Part shown: piece after piece, positions 25,936-34,916 of the stretch | Numbering within the stretch: position 1 is the first letter of the stretch | Layout: each line of letters begins with the position of its first letter | DNA from: Tateyamaria omphalii | GTDB lineage: Bacteria > Pseudomonadota > Alphaproteobacteria > Rhodobacterales > Rhodobacteraceae | Assembly: GCF_019802125.1 (NCBI RefSeq) | Contig: NZ_JAHVHT010000005.1 | Coordinates: 62,001 to 126,000, forward strand | Direction of reading: 5' to 3' | DNA length: 64,000 nucleotides | Program-made: the position numbers and the translations under genes | Notes under the pieces: model-generated | What the model saw: only the letters and a program-made list of their open reading frames with translations | Told to the model about the DNA's origin: nothing | The model's database searches: none

Positions 25936-27108
25936 GTGAATATCGTCGATCTCTCACGGCAAGGCTTTGCGCGGCTCGACTTATCCCGGGTCCCGTCGCC
26001 CTGCTTTGTCGTTGACGAGGTGGCGGTGGAGCGCAACCTTTCCATCCTTCAAGACATGTCCGAGCAATCGGGCGCGCAGATCCTGTTGGCGCTCAAGGCG
26101 TTTTCAATGTTCGCGCTCGCCCCGCTGGTGGATCGGTACCTTGCCGGAACTTGCGCTTCGGGCCTCTTCGAAGCGCGATTGGGCCGGGAGAGGTACACAG
26201 GTCTGGTCAGCACTTATTGCGCAGGGTTCAAAGACCGTGAACTGCCCGAGATCATCGGGCTTTCCGATCACCTGATCTTCAACACGCCCGCGCAGCACCG
26301 TCGTTTTGCACCAGAGATCGAGGCGGCGCGGACGGGGGGTGAGAACGTCAGCATCGGGCTGCGTATCAACCCAGAACACTCGGAAGGGTGGAACCCGAAA
26401 TACGACCCGGCGGCGCCATGCTCGCGTCTTGGCGCACCCGTGTCTCAGATGTCCGACGCCGATCTGGACGGGATTGAGGGGCTGCATATGCATACTCTGT
26501 GCGAACAAGGGTTCGAGCCCCTTTTGCGCACATGGGAAGCGGTCGAACCTCACCTTGCAAGCTGGCTGCCACGGATGAAATGGCTCAACCTTGGCGGTGG
26601 CCACCACATTACAATGCCTGACTACAACCGCGACGGTCTGATCGGCCTCGTTCGCCGCATCCGCGCGCAGTATGACATCGAGGTCTTTCTTGAGCCAGGA
26701 GAGGCAGTCGCGCTGCATGCGGGGATACTCGTGGGCGAGGTGCTGGATGTGGCGCAGAACGACATGGCGCTAGCGATCACCGATATCTCCGCCACCTGCC
26801 ACATGCCCGATGTGATCGAGGCACCCTATCGCCCCGATCTCTTGGGCGAACGGAAGGAAGGCGCGCCTGTCCGCATTGGCGGTCCATCTTGCCTTGCCGG
26901 GGATGTGATCGGTGACTACATGCCCGTCGCGCCGCTGAGCCCCGGTGACAGGATCGCTTTCCTGGATCAAGCGCACTATTCAATGGTCAAGACCAACACA
27001 TTCAACGGCGTGCCGCTGCCGGGGATCGCGCTTTGGAACTCGGATACCGACGATCTGCGGATGATCCGAACCTTCGGCTACGATGACTTCGCGAGGCGAC
27101 TGTCATGA
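25936..27108 (+). CDS. nspC: Carboxy(nor)spermidine decarboxylase
   Basis: About 390 residues from a GTG two bases after the dehydrogenase stop; the frame is open upstream inside that gene. It is a PLP-dependent alanine-racemase-fold decarboxylase: PLP lysine in LLALKAFSMF (about residue 54), the ASGLFEARLGRE segment, NLGGGHHIT, LEPGEAVAL and CLAGDVIGDYMP. It removes CO2 from carboxyspermidine or carboxynorspermidine to give spermidine or norspermidine. Adjacent enzymes predict spermidine. Its end overlaps the agmatinase start by 4 bp. Confidence 0.9.
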   Translation: MNIVDLSRQGFARLDLSRVPSPCFVVDEVAVERNLSILQDMSEQSGAQILLALKAFSMFALAPLVDRYLAGTCASGLFEARLGRERYTGLVSTYCAGFKDRELPEIIGLSDHLIFNTPAQHRRFAPEIEAARTGGENVSIGLRINPEHSEGWNPKYDPAAPCSRLGAPVSQMSDADLDGIEGLHMHTLCEQGFEPLLRTWEAVEPHLASWLPRMKWLNLGGGHHITMPDYNRDGLIGLVRRIRAQYDIEVFLEPGEAVALHAGILVGEVLDVAQNDMALAITDISATCHMPDVIEAPYRPDLLGERKEGAPVRIGGPSCLAGDVIGDYMPVAPLSPGDRIAFLDQAHYSMVKTNTFNGVPLPGIALWNSDTDDLRMIRTFGYDDFARRLS

Positions 27109-27959
27109 TGCATTTCCTGGCCGGCGAACTGACTGACGACGAGCGCGATGTACGAACCGCACGTTTCCAAGTGATCCCGGTGCCGCTGGAACGCACTGTG
27201 TCCTACGGTGCGGGAACGGCGCAGGGGCCAGCCGCAATCCTTGAGGCAAGTACACAGTTGGAACGGTTCTTTGCCGGGTCCGAAGCTTGCACACGCGGCA
27301 TCGCCACACAGGAACCTGTCGAATGCACCGGTGCGTTGCCGGACGTGATGGAAGCCATCGCCGCGCGCACAGAGGGCTCGGTCCGTGCGGGCGCAATTCC
27401 CATCGTTCTGGGTGGAGAACATGCGCTGAGCTACGGCGCCGTGCGTGGTATTTCCCGTGCGCTGACACGGCCAATCGGTATCGTTCAGATCGACGCACAT
27501 GCGGATCTGCGCCGCGCCTATCTGGGCGAGCGTCACTCCCATGCCTCCGTCATGCAGCTTCTGGTCGAAGAAGAAGGTGTGGCGCTGGCCCAATTCGGTG
27601 CCCGTGCACTGTGTCAGGAGGAAATGGACCGCCGCAAATCGGCTGGTGTTTTCTACAAGGATGCAGAGGAACTCGTCGTCGGCAACGTGCAGGCTGTTGA
27701 TCTGCCGCCCGACTTTCCCAAGGACATCTACATCAGCTTCGATGTGGACGGCCTCGACCCGTCCATTCTGCCGGATACGGGCACACCCGTGCCTGGAGGT
27801 CTTGGCTACTACCAGACACTCAACCTCTTGCGACACGCCCTCAAAGGGCGCCGTTTGGTTGGGTGTGATGTGGTCGAACTCGCGCCCACCGCCGCAAGTG
27901 CGGTTTCAGACTTTACTGCAGCGCAGGTCGCATATGCGTTGATGTCCCTCGCGGACTGA
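27105..27959 (+). CDS. speB: Agmatinase (ureohydrolase family)
   Basis: A 284-residue dinuclear manganese ureohydrolase. The metal ligands lie in GGEHALSYG, DAHADLR and SFDVDGLDPS, and the conserved GCDVVELAP is near the C-terminus. It would hydrolyse agmatine to putrescine and urea, completing the arginine-to-putrescine step started by SpeA. Arginase or guanidinobutyrase are other members of this fold, but the SpeA neighbour favours agmatine. Start overlaps the decarboxylase stop. Confidence 0.88.
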   Translation: MMHFLAGELTDDERDVRTARFQVIPVPLERTVSYGAGTAQGPAAILEASTQLERFFAGSEACTRGIATQEPVECTGALPDVMEAIAARTEGSVRAGAIPIVLGGEHALSYGAVRGISRALTRPIGIVQIDAHADLRRAYLGERHSHASVMQLLVEEEGVALAQFGARALCQEEMDRRKSAGVFYKDAEELVVGNVQAVDLPPDFPKDIYISFDVDGLDPSILPDTGTPVPGGLGYYQTLNLLRHALKGRRLVGCDVVELAPTAASAVSDFTAAQVAYALMSLAD

Positions 27960-27999
27960 GCCAGGCAAACCGCCCCAGCTACCCCGACATTGAAACGAT

Positions 28000-28045
28000 C
28001 TGATCGAATCCGACCCGACCACGCTCGCAGGGTTATCTCGATCAG
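28000..28045 (+). promoter_or_regulatory. Inverted repeat in the leader of asbA
   Basis: CTGATCGA and TCGATCAG form a perfect 8-bp inverted repeat with a 30-base loop in the 104-bp gap between speB and asbA, ending 3 bases before the AGGAGG ribosome-binding site. A small palindrome, CGATC-T-GATCG, overlaps its left arm. It could be an operator or an mRNA hairpin tuning asbA translation. It could also be chance. Confidence 0.3.
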
Positions 28046-28063
28046 TGCAGGAGGTATGCAAAG

Positions 28064-29878
28064 ATGCACTCGACAGTTTTACAGATCCCGGAAAGCGCCG
28101 CACCCTCGGCGCCATCTCTGGAACTCTCGCAAACTCAACCGCCCGCCGCCATTTCACAAGCCTGCGCAGAACGTGCGACGCTCAAAGGATTGCTCAATTG
28201 CTACATCCGCGAAGTGTGCCCAGGCAGTATACCGCGTGCCGATGACCGTTCTGCGCCCATGGCAATGGAATTTGCGCTACCGGAAAGTTGCGCCCGCTTG
28301 CGGGCGGAAGTGACGTATTGGTCGCTGGTTGGTCCTCACGACTTCGGGACCGTGACCATATTCGATCAAACCGTCAAGATGTGGCGCCCGGCACATCCGG
28401 CTCAAGTCATCACGATGCTTCTGATGGAATGTGAGGCCAGGATTTCCGGTGCTGACAGCAATGGAATGCTTGAACTCATGCGGCGTGTTCTCAACAGCTA
28501 CGACCAGATCAGCAAGCTCGGTCAGAATGCACGCGGCCCAAGCGCCAGCTTCCTGTCGGCAGAGCAGGGCCTGCATTTCGGTCATTGGCTTCACCCCACA
28601 CCAAAAAGCCGCGAAGGCATGACCGATTGGCAGCAAGCTGTCTATGCCCCCGAATTCCGGAATTCGTTCCAACTGCACTACTTCGCCGCTGACAACACCC
28701 TCGTTGAAGCGGGGTCTGCGGACGCGCAAAGCACGCACGCTTTGCTAGCGGACATCCCGGGGCTCGCACTTGACGACATTGGCCCTGATGAAACGGTGAT
28801 CCCGCTGCATCCATTGCAGGCGCAGGCAATGCTTCTCAGGCCGGAAGTACAGGCCCTGATTGCTGCAGGGCATCTTCGAAACCTGGGCCTACGAGGCGGC
28901 AAATTCGCTGCAACCTCATCAGTGCGCACCGTCTATGCGTCCGATTATCGATGGATGTTGAAGTTTTCGCTTCCGGTGAAAATCACGAACTCGCATCGCG
29001 TGAACCTCCATCACGAGTTGGAAGCGGGAGTCGTCATGGCGCGTTTGCTGAAGAAGATCGGGCCGCTGTCGCCGCGGTTCCAGATCATCAACGACCCCGC
29101 CTTCGTCACATTGAGCCTGCCGGATTGTAGTGAAAGCGGTTTCGAAGTGATCTTTCGTGAAAATCCGTTCATGGGCCAGGCGGGTGACGGTGTCGTCACC
29201 ATAGCGGCCTTGACCGCCGATCCACTGCCCGGACAGCACTCACTCCTTTCAAGGAGTGTAATGGACTTGTCTCGGCGGGAAAACAGCCTGCCCAGCAAGA
29301 TCGCGCTGCGATGGTTCAAAGCATACCTGGACTGCGCCGTGCGGCCTGCTCTGGATCTGTACGAACGTTGGGGCATCGCGCTTGAGGCTCATCAGCAGAA
29401 CAGTCTTCTCGACATTGGGAGCGGTTTGCCCACCCGAGCGTTCTTCCGCGACAATCAGGGGTACTATGTCGCCGACACACTGCTGGACACTCTCTCCGGA
29501 CTGGAGCCGAGCCTACGGAACATCAAGGCACTCTGCTTTGCAGAGGCCGAGATCAACGAACGCTATTGCTACTATCTCATCGTCAATCAGGTGTTTTCCA
29601 TCATCAGCCGGTTGGGCCGTGACGGTCTGGCCGACGAAAGTGCGCTGGTCACGCGGTTTCGTGCCTTTCTGCAGGAGGTCGGAACGCTGGCCAAGGGTCC
29701 CGCCGCAGGCTTCGTAAAGTTTGTCCTGAATGCCGACCATCTGCCTGCCAAGGGTAACTTGCTGACCCGTCTGCATGACGTGGACGAATTGCAGGCCGAC
29801 GGGGAAAAGGCTGTCTACGTCCGTTTGGCAAACCCACTCGCAATGTCAGCCGCGGAGGATTGTCATGTCCGTGCATGA
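28064..29878 (+). CDS. asbA: Petrobactin synthetase AsbA-like (IucA/IucC NIS synthetase)
   Basis: A 604-residue NRPS-independent siderophore synthetase, close to Bacillus AsbA in length. It carries the family motifs VIPLHPLQAQ, the KFSLPVKITNSHRVNL nucleotide-binding stretch, and EAHQQNSLLD. It would activate citrate as an adenylate and couple it to spermidine. A strong AGGAGG lies 9 bp before the ATG. Which of the two NIS enzymes acts first is assigned by gene order only. It overlaps the next gene by 14 bp. Confidence 0.85.
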   Translation: MHSTVLQIPESAAPSAPSLELSQTQPPAAISQACAERATLKGLLNCYIREVCPGSIPRADDRSAPMAMEFALPESCARLRAEVTYWSLVGPHDFGTVTIFDQTVKMWRPAHPAQVITMLLMECEARISGADSNGMLELMRRVLNSYDQISKLGQNARGPSASFLSAEQGLHFGHWLHPTPKSREGMTDWQQAVYAPEFRNSFQLHYFAADNTLVEAGSADAQSTHALLADIPGLALDDIGPDETVIPLHPLQAQAMLLRPEVQALIAAGHLRNLGLRGGKFAATSSVRTVYASDYRWMLKFSLPVKITNSHRVNLHHELEAGVVMARLLKKIGPLSPRFQIINDPAFVTLSLPDCSESGFEVIFRENPFMGQAGDGVVTIAALTADPLPGQHSLLSRSVMDLSRRENSLPSKIALRWFKAYLDCAVRPALDLYERWGIALEAHQQNSLLDIGSGLPTRAFFRDNQGYYVADTLLDTLSGLEPSLRNIKALCFAEAEINERYCYYLIVNQVFSIISRLGRDGLADESALVTRFRAFLQEVGTLAKGPAAGFVKFVLNADHLPAKGNLLTRLHDVDELQADGEKAVYVRLANPLAMSAAEDCHVRA

Positions 29879-31568
29879 GGCCGTGCGCCATGAAACCACC
29901 GGCGACCGCGTGCTGCGCCAGTTGTGCGAAGCCTTTGTGTTCGAGGGTCTGTGCAACCCGGCGCCGAGAGTGGGTATAGGATACTGGACATGGGGCAATG
30001 CGACGTTCCGGGCAAAGATCGCCGAGGGCGGTTTTGACCGCCCCAGGATCACGCCGGGATCCGTGCAGATACGGCATACGACGGGTTGGAGAACGGCGTC
30101 CGTCTCCGACGTGCTTGCTGCTGCACCGATGTCGGACACCATCCGCGAGGAGTTGGCTGAGGATTTGCGGCGCACCGAGGTATTGACCGACTTGACTGCA
30201 CCGCTGGTCCGGCAGCGTGGTCCGCGCACAGAAATGGATTGCAACGCACTGGAAAGCGCACTGGACGAGGGGCATCCGTACCATCCCTGTTTCAAGGCCC
30301 GCAGCGGGTTTTCAGACGCAGACCACATGAGCTACGGGCCGGAAGCCGGACGCTCTTTTCAGCTGGAGTGGCTGGCCGTGGACCAGACGCTGGTTGATCA
30401 AGTCCTGCCCGATGGCTTCCTCGCGACAGAGTTGGATGCGGCAACAAGGCTGCAATTGTGTGCGCAGGCGACCGCGAAAGGCGTGACACTTGCGGCGCAT
30501 TGCCTGATTCCAGTGCACCCATGGCAGGCGCGCGCTTTGCAAGGCGACGCGACCTATCGGGCCTGGCGCGACGCCGGGCGCATCACGCCATTGGGCGCTT
30601 TCGGTGATCGCTACAGCGCCACGCAGTCGGTGCGCACGCTTGCGAATGTCGACCACCCGGAGCGCGCGCATGTGAAGACCGCAATGGCAATGCGCAACAC
30701 ATCGTCCCTGAGGATCATGGAACCGCACTCAGTGTGCGTTGCCCCGGCGATCAGCAAGTGGCTGGCCGCCATCGTTGAAAGTGATCCGGTATTCCACGAT
30801 GCGTGTGGTCTGAGGCTGCTGCGAGAATATGCCGGGATCATTGTTGGACGGGAAACACCTTTGGCCGGGCACCTCGCGGTGCTCTATCGCGAAAGCCCAC
30901 AAAGCGTTGGTCTGGACTCTGGTCGATTGGTGCCACTGAACGCCTTGGCGGTCACGGAAAGCTCAGGCGATCCGCTCATTCACCCGTGGATAAACAAGCA
31001 TGGGCTACACATTTGGGTCGATCAATTGCTGCGCATGGTGATCTTGCCGGTATGGCACCTGATGGTGGCGCATGGGATCGGGCTTGAGGCGCATGGCCAG
31101 AACCTGCTGTTGGAACATGACAATGGATGGCCGGTCGGGTTGGTCGCAAGGGACTTCCATGAAAGTGTCGAATACGTTCCCAACCTGCTGTCACAACCGG
31201 AGTTGGTTCCTGATCTGACAGTCATCGATCCCGTCTATGACGCCGCTGAACCGGGCCGCTTCCATCGCATGGCCTGTGCCGAAGATCTGCGCGAATTGGT
31301 GATGGATACCCTCTTTATCTACAACCTGTCCGAGGTGGCCGCGCTTCTGCAGCGCCACTACGGGCTGGCCGAAGCCCTGTTTTGGCAGCGGGCACGGACG
31401 GTGATCGACCAGCATGTCGCGCGCCATGGTTTGAAGGAGCGTCAAGCAGCCTTCAAACCGTTCGCGCCGCGCATTTCCACTGAGTCTCTGATGAACCTCA
31501 AGCTGAATGGTGGGGCGGGCGTGTTTCGCCACACCGTTTCCAATCCGCTGAGCGAAATGAAAGGATAA
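29865..31568 (+). CDS. asbB: Petrobactin synthetase AsbB-like (IucA/IucC NIS synthetase)
   Basis: A 567-residue second NIS synthetase: LIPVHPWQARAL, VKTAMAMRNTSSLRIM and EAHGQNLLLEHDNG. It should add the second amine to the citryl intermediate. ATG-29865, with GGAGG 6 bp upstream, is used; the frame open to 29775 lies within asbA. It is coupled to asbA by overlap and lies 3 bp before asbC. Confidence 0.85.
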   Translation: MSVHEAVRHETTGDRVLRQLCEAFVFEGLCNPAPRVGIGYWTWGNATFRAKIAEGGFDRPRITPGSVQIRHTTGWRTASVSDVLAAAPMSDTIREELAEDLRRTEVLTDLTAPLVRQRGPRTEMDCNALESALDEGHPYHPCFKARSGFSDADHMSYGPEAGRSFQLEWLAVDQTLVDQVLPDGFLATELDAATRLQLCAQATAKGVTLAAHCLIPVHPWQARALQGDATYRAWRDAGRITPLGAFGDRYSATQSVRTLANVDHPERAHVKTAMAMRNTSSLRIMEPHSVCVAPAISKWLAAIVESDPVFHDACGLRLLREYAGIIVGRETPLAGHLAVLYRESPQSVGLDSGRLVPLNALAVTESSGDPLIHPWINKHGLHIWVDQLLRMVILPVWHLMVAHGIGLEAHGQNLLLEHDNGWPVGLVARDFHESVEYVPNLLSQPELVPDLTVIDPVYDAAEPGRFHRMACAEDLRELVMDTLFIYNLSEVAALLQRHYGLAEALFWQRARTVIDQHVARHGLKERQAAFKPFAPRISTESLMNLKLNGGAGVFRHTVSNPLSEMKG

Positions 31569-31571
31569 CCG

Positions 31572-32795
31572 ATGTTCGTTCTGAACGACCGGCATACCGA
31601 TATCGCGCCCTTGCCTGCAAAGGCCTACGTCAACCCCGACACTCATCGCTATGCAATTCATCTGCAACAAACAGACAATGCCTTGAGCCATATCCTGGCT
31701 CTGTGGTGGGCAGGGGCCGGGGTGTTTCCGATCCATCCCACCATTCCCGCGACCAAAGCCCGCGATATGGCCGTTCAGGCGGGATGCGATCGACTTGTCA
31801 CCGAAGCGGGAGTGCATGAATTGCAAAATGCCAAGGAGCCGTCGGGCGGCGTTCTGGTGCAAATGAGTTCAGGCACCACCGGTGCGCCAAAAGTGATCAC
31901 CCGCAGTTGGGATCAGGTACGCCGCGAGCTGGAAAGCTATGTGTCGGCATTCCCGGACCCTGCGGACATGACGCCTGTCATTGCCTGCCCGATCACGCAT
32001 TCCTATGGCCTGATCGCAGGTGTCATGGTGGCGCTTGAGCGCGGTCAGATGCCTGTCGTCGTCGATACGCTCAACCCGAAATACATCCTGCGCCGCCTGC
32101 GCGAGATACGTGCCCCTTTGCTCTACACGTCTCCGGCGATGCTGCACACGCTGGCAGCGTTCACGCCCTCTGACCAACCAATTTACGCTGCCATGACATC
32201 CGGCACGATCCTGTCGAAGCCCTGGTTCGAGCAGATCCGGTCCAAGACCAAGCACCTGTTTCAGCAATACGGCTGTTCGGAAGCAGGTTGTATTGCAATC
32301 AACCCCGACCTTCAGGATGCCGCAGCAGTTGGCTACCCGCTTCCCCACTTCGATCTGAAGACGAGCGGCGACCCTTCTGCACCCGCTCCCATCACCGTCC
32401 ATGACGGGCAGCACGTGATCGACACAGGTGATCTCGGATATCTGACATCGGACGGTATGCTCGTCTTCGTCGCGAGGCAGGATGACGTCATCGATGTTGC
32501 GGGCTTCAACGTCTACCCACAGGAGGTAGAGCAAGCGGCCCTTTCGATGGAGGGTGTCGGCGACGCGCTGGCCTTTGCACGCAAGGATGCGTTGGGGGGT
32601 GACCGTGTCAGTCTCATGTTCGAAGGGGCCGGGGTCGCACCAAACGAACTGCGACAGTGGCTGATGCAAAGACTGGCGCCATATCAGTTACCCGCCACGC
32701 TTCACGCCGTGCCACGCCTCCCGCGTGAGGCAAATGGCAAGATCAACCGCCGCGACGTTGCCCGTCAGTTCGCTGATCTGGAGGCGTCCACATGA
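31572..32795 (+). CDS. asbC: 3,4-dihydroxybenzoate-AMP ligase AsbC-like
   Basis: A 407-residue ANL-family adenylate-forming enzyme: P-loop SSGTTGAPK (residues 99-107), YGCSEAGC, DTGDLGYL and C-terminal ANGKINRRD with the catalytic lysine. It is shorter than typical acyl-CoA synthetases, as AsbC is. It would activate 3,4-dihydroxybenzoate and load it on the carrier domain of the next protein. Its stop overlaps that start by 4 bp. Confidence 0.85.
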   Translation: MFVLNDRHTDIAPLPAKAYVNPDTHRYAIHLQQTDNALSHILALWWAGAGVFPIHPTIPATKARDMAVQAGCDRLVTEAGVHELQNAKEPSGGVLVQMSSGTTGAPKVITRSWDQVRRELESYVSAFPDPADMTPVIACPITHSYGLIAGVMVALERGQMPVVVDTLNPKYILRRLREIRAPLLYTSPAMLHTLAAFTPSDQPIYAAMTSGTILSKPWFEQIRSKTKHLFQQYGCSEAGCIAINPDLQDAAAVGYPLPHFDLKTSGDPSAPAPITVHDGQHVIDTGDLGYLTSDGMLVFVARQDDVIDVAGFNVYPQEVEQAALSMEGVGDALAFARKDALGGDRVSLMFEGAGVAPNELRQWLMQRLAPYQLPATLHAVPRLPREANGKINRRDVARQFADLEAST

Positions 32796-34069
32796 ACGAC
32801 GCGCATATCCTTACAGCAATTGAAAACACTCTACGCGGCCCAATGGCCAATTCACATATGGACGAATTCGGCCCCGACGCGCGCTTGAACGAGGATCTGC
32901 ATCTGGACTCGGTGCTGCTCCTGCACCTGCTGCTGCATCTCGAGACGATCCATGGCGTCGAGGTGCCGGAACGGGAAATGAGCAAGTCGGGCATCGGTAC
33001 CGTCCGCGACCTGACTGCCTTTCTCATGGGGCGGTCCATCGCCCCCGAAACCGATGATGAGGAAGAGATCGATATCAAGGTCCACTGCGTCGTCAGTTGC
33101 CTGAGTGCCGCAATCAAGGCCTGCCCGGGACTGGACCACAGGCCGTTCTATTTCGGGGTCTGGGACACCGGGTTCGAAGTCGATGATGCCTATCGCCTGT
33201 CCTATCACGGGCCATCGGTGAAGCATGACCACTTCCGTCATTGGTTCAGGCGTCTTTACGGCGTCAATGTGATCGGTTGGTACAACAAGGACCAGACCAA
33301 GGCCGAAAACATTGCGCGTTTCGAACGGCTTCTGGCGAACAAACGCAGCACGGAGCATCTGATGGTGATGCTGGATATGTATCACCTTCCCGAGCGGGAG
33401 AATAAGTTCAACCAGAACCCGTTCCCCCACTATGTCATGATCGAAAAGACACCTGACGCTGACCGGTGGTTCATGCACGACCCGGACTACCGATGGGAAG
33501 GAGTGTTGGCCCGCACGACAATACTGCATGCCATTGCGCAGCCCACAGTGGCGGGCGGCTATATCTTTGACCGGGCCGAGGCGCGTGCCCCTCGAGACGA
33601 GGATTTGCGTGCCTATTTCGAAGCGGTCTTTCTGGAGAAACGAAACCCGATGATTGATGCCACGCGCCAGATCGTGCGTGCGCATCTCGATCCGGCGGAA
33701 CCGCTGGATCACACCGATCTTGCACAGGCCTTGCGCGAACTGCCCGTGCTCGCGATCCGCAAATACGCCTATGAACATGGGTTTGCGGTGTTCTGGCGCG
33801 CGCTAGGATTGCCCGATCAGGAGTTCGAAGAGTGGTGCGACGAGATCGAAGCACTGCACCAGGGGTTCCGGTCGCTCCAATACAAGATCACCAAACTCTC
33901 CGCCTCCGGAGACCCCGCACTGGCTGCACAAGTCTTTTCCGCTCTCGACGTGCTGGATCAACGCGAAACCCAAATCAAGGCCGGGCTGAAAGCCTGGTTC
34001 GTCAAATGGCAAGTCTCGACCTTCGCGTCGGGTGAAGTTGCCCTCGTCATGACAGGAGCAGACCAATGA
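32792..34069 (+). CDS. AsbD-AsbE fusion: aryl carrier protein plus condensing (transferase) domain
   Basis: A 425-residue protein. Residues 1-85 are an acyl/aryl carrier domain with phosphopantetheine-site Ser40 in EDLHLDSVLLL. An acidic linker (ETDDEEEID, about 85-95) follows. The remaining 330 residues match AsbE in size and position (DUF6005-like), with FYFGVWDTGFEV and KHDHFRHWF near the start of the domain. In Bacillus, asbD (about 90 codons) and asbE (about 330) are separate. The fusion would tether the loaded dihydroxybenzoyl group to the enzyme joining it to spermidine. It overlaps both neighbours by 4 bp. Confidence 0.82.
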   Translation: MNDAHILTAIENTLRGPMANSHMDEFGPDARLNEDLHLDSVLLLHLLLHLETIHGVEVPEREMSKSGIGTVRDLTAFLMGRSIAPETDDEEEIDIKVHCVVSCLSAAIKACPGLDHRPFYFGVWDTGFEVDDAYRLSYHGPSVKHDHFRHWFRRLYGVNVIGWYNKDQTKAENIARFERLLANKRSTEHLMVMLDMYHLPERENKFNQNPFPHYVMIEKTPDADRWFMHDPDYRWEGVLARTTILHAIAQPTVAGGYIFDRAEARAPRDEDLRAYFEAVFLEKRNPMIDATRQIVRAHLDPAEPLDHTDLAQALRELPVLAIRKYAYEHGFAVFWRALGLPDQEFEEWCDEIEALHQGFRSLQYKITKLSASGDPALAAQVFSALDVLDQRETQIKAGLKAWFVKWQVSTFASGEVALVMTGADQ

Positions 34070-34905
34070 AGATCTCGCTTTGCACGATCACGTTCCGCCA
34101 CCATCTTGTCAGCCTGGAACAGATCGCGGACTGGGCCAGCCGAAACGGGTTCCACGGGATCGAGATCTGGGGGGCGCATGCAAGGCATATCCCCTTCGCA
34201 ACCGGCCATGATGCGCGTTGGTTGGCAGGCTTCGGACTGCGTGTTCCCATGGTCAGCGACTACCTTCCTTTGGACAGGCCCGATGCGTTGCATCGAAAAA
34301 CAGCTGCGGCGCTTGATCAAGCCCGGCGCTGGGGAACAAACAACATCCGCACCTTCGTCGGTCGGAACGGCAGCGATGACACGTCCGATCCTGACCGCGC
34401 CGACTTGACCAAGGCGTTGCGGGACGCATGCGCACAGGCAGCCGAACAAGATGCATATCTGCTGGTCGAAACCCATCCCGGTACCTTGGCCGATACGCTC
34501 GCATCCACTGTCCGACTGCTGGAGGAGGTTGACCACGCCGCCCTTGCCGTAAATTTCGACGCACTGCATGTCTGGGAGGGTGGCGATGATCCCCGCACTG
34601 CACGGCAGGTGCTGCGGCCAAAGATCCGCAACTACCACTTCAAGAACATCGCGTCGCGATCCGCGCTGCCTGTCTTTGCACCAAACAACATCTATGATGC
34701 GGCCGGGTCGCGAGACGGGATCGTGCCGCTGCTGGACGGAGAGATGGACTATGGCCCGCTTCTGCGCGATCTTGCCGAAGAGCCTGATGCATCAGTGTCG
34801 CTCGAATGGTTCGGCAGCGATGTCTTCAACACGTTGAAACGCGACTGCGCCGAGCTTCAAAAGACAGTTGCAGCCCGAGCCACACCTTTGCAGAACGCAT
34901 CCTGA
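34066..34905 (+). CDS. asbF: 3-dehydroshikimate dehydratase AsbF
   Basis: A 279-residue TIM-barrel metal enzyme converting 3-dehydroshikimate to 3,4-dihydroxybenzoate. The match to AsbF runs end to end: SLCTITFRHHLVS at the N-terminus, NGFHGIEIWG, MVSDYLPL, NNIRTFVGRNGS, LVETHPGTLADTL, FDALHVWE, YHFKNIAS, FAPNNIYDAAG and SLEWFGSD. The metal-binding Glu, Asp, His and Glu of the family fall in ETHP, FDALH, YHFKN and LEWF. This is the signature gene that separates petrobactin-type from other citrate siderophores. It starts inside the asbDE end. Confidence 0.93.
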   Translation: MKISLCTITFRHHLVSLEQIADWASRNGFHGIEIWGAHARHIPFATGHDARWLAGFGLRVPMVSDYLPLDRPDALHRKTAAALDQARRWGTNNIRTFVGRNGSDDTSDPDRADLTKALRDACAQAAEQDAYLLVETHPGTLADTLASTVRLLEEVDHAALAVNFDALHVWEGGDDPRTARQVLRPKIRNYHFKNIASRSALPVFAPNNIYDAAGSRDGIVPLLDGEMDYGPLLRDLAEEPDASVSLEWFGSDVFNTLKRDCAELQKTVAARATPLQNAS

Positions 34906-34916
34906 CACAGCCTGCC

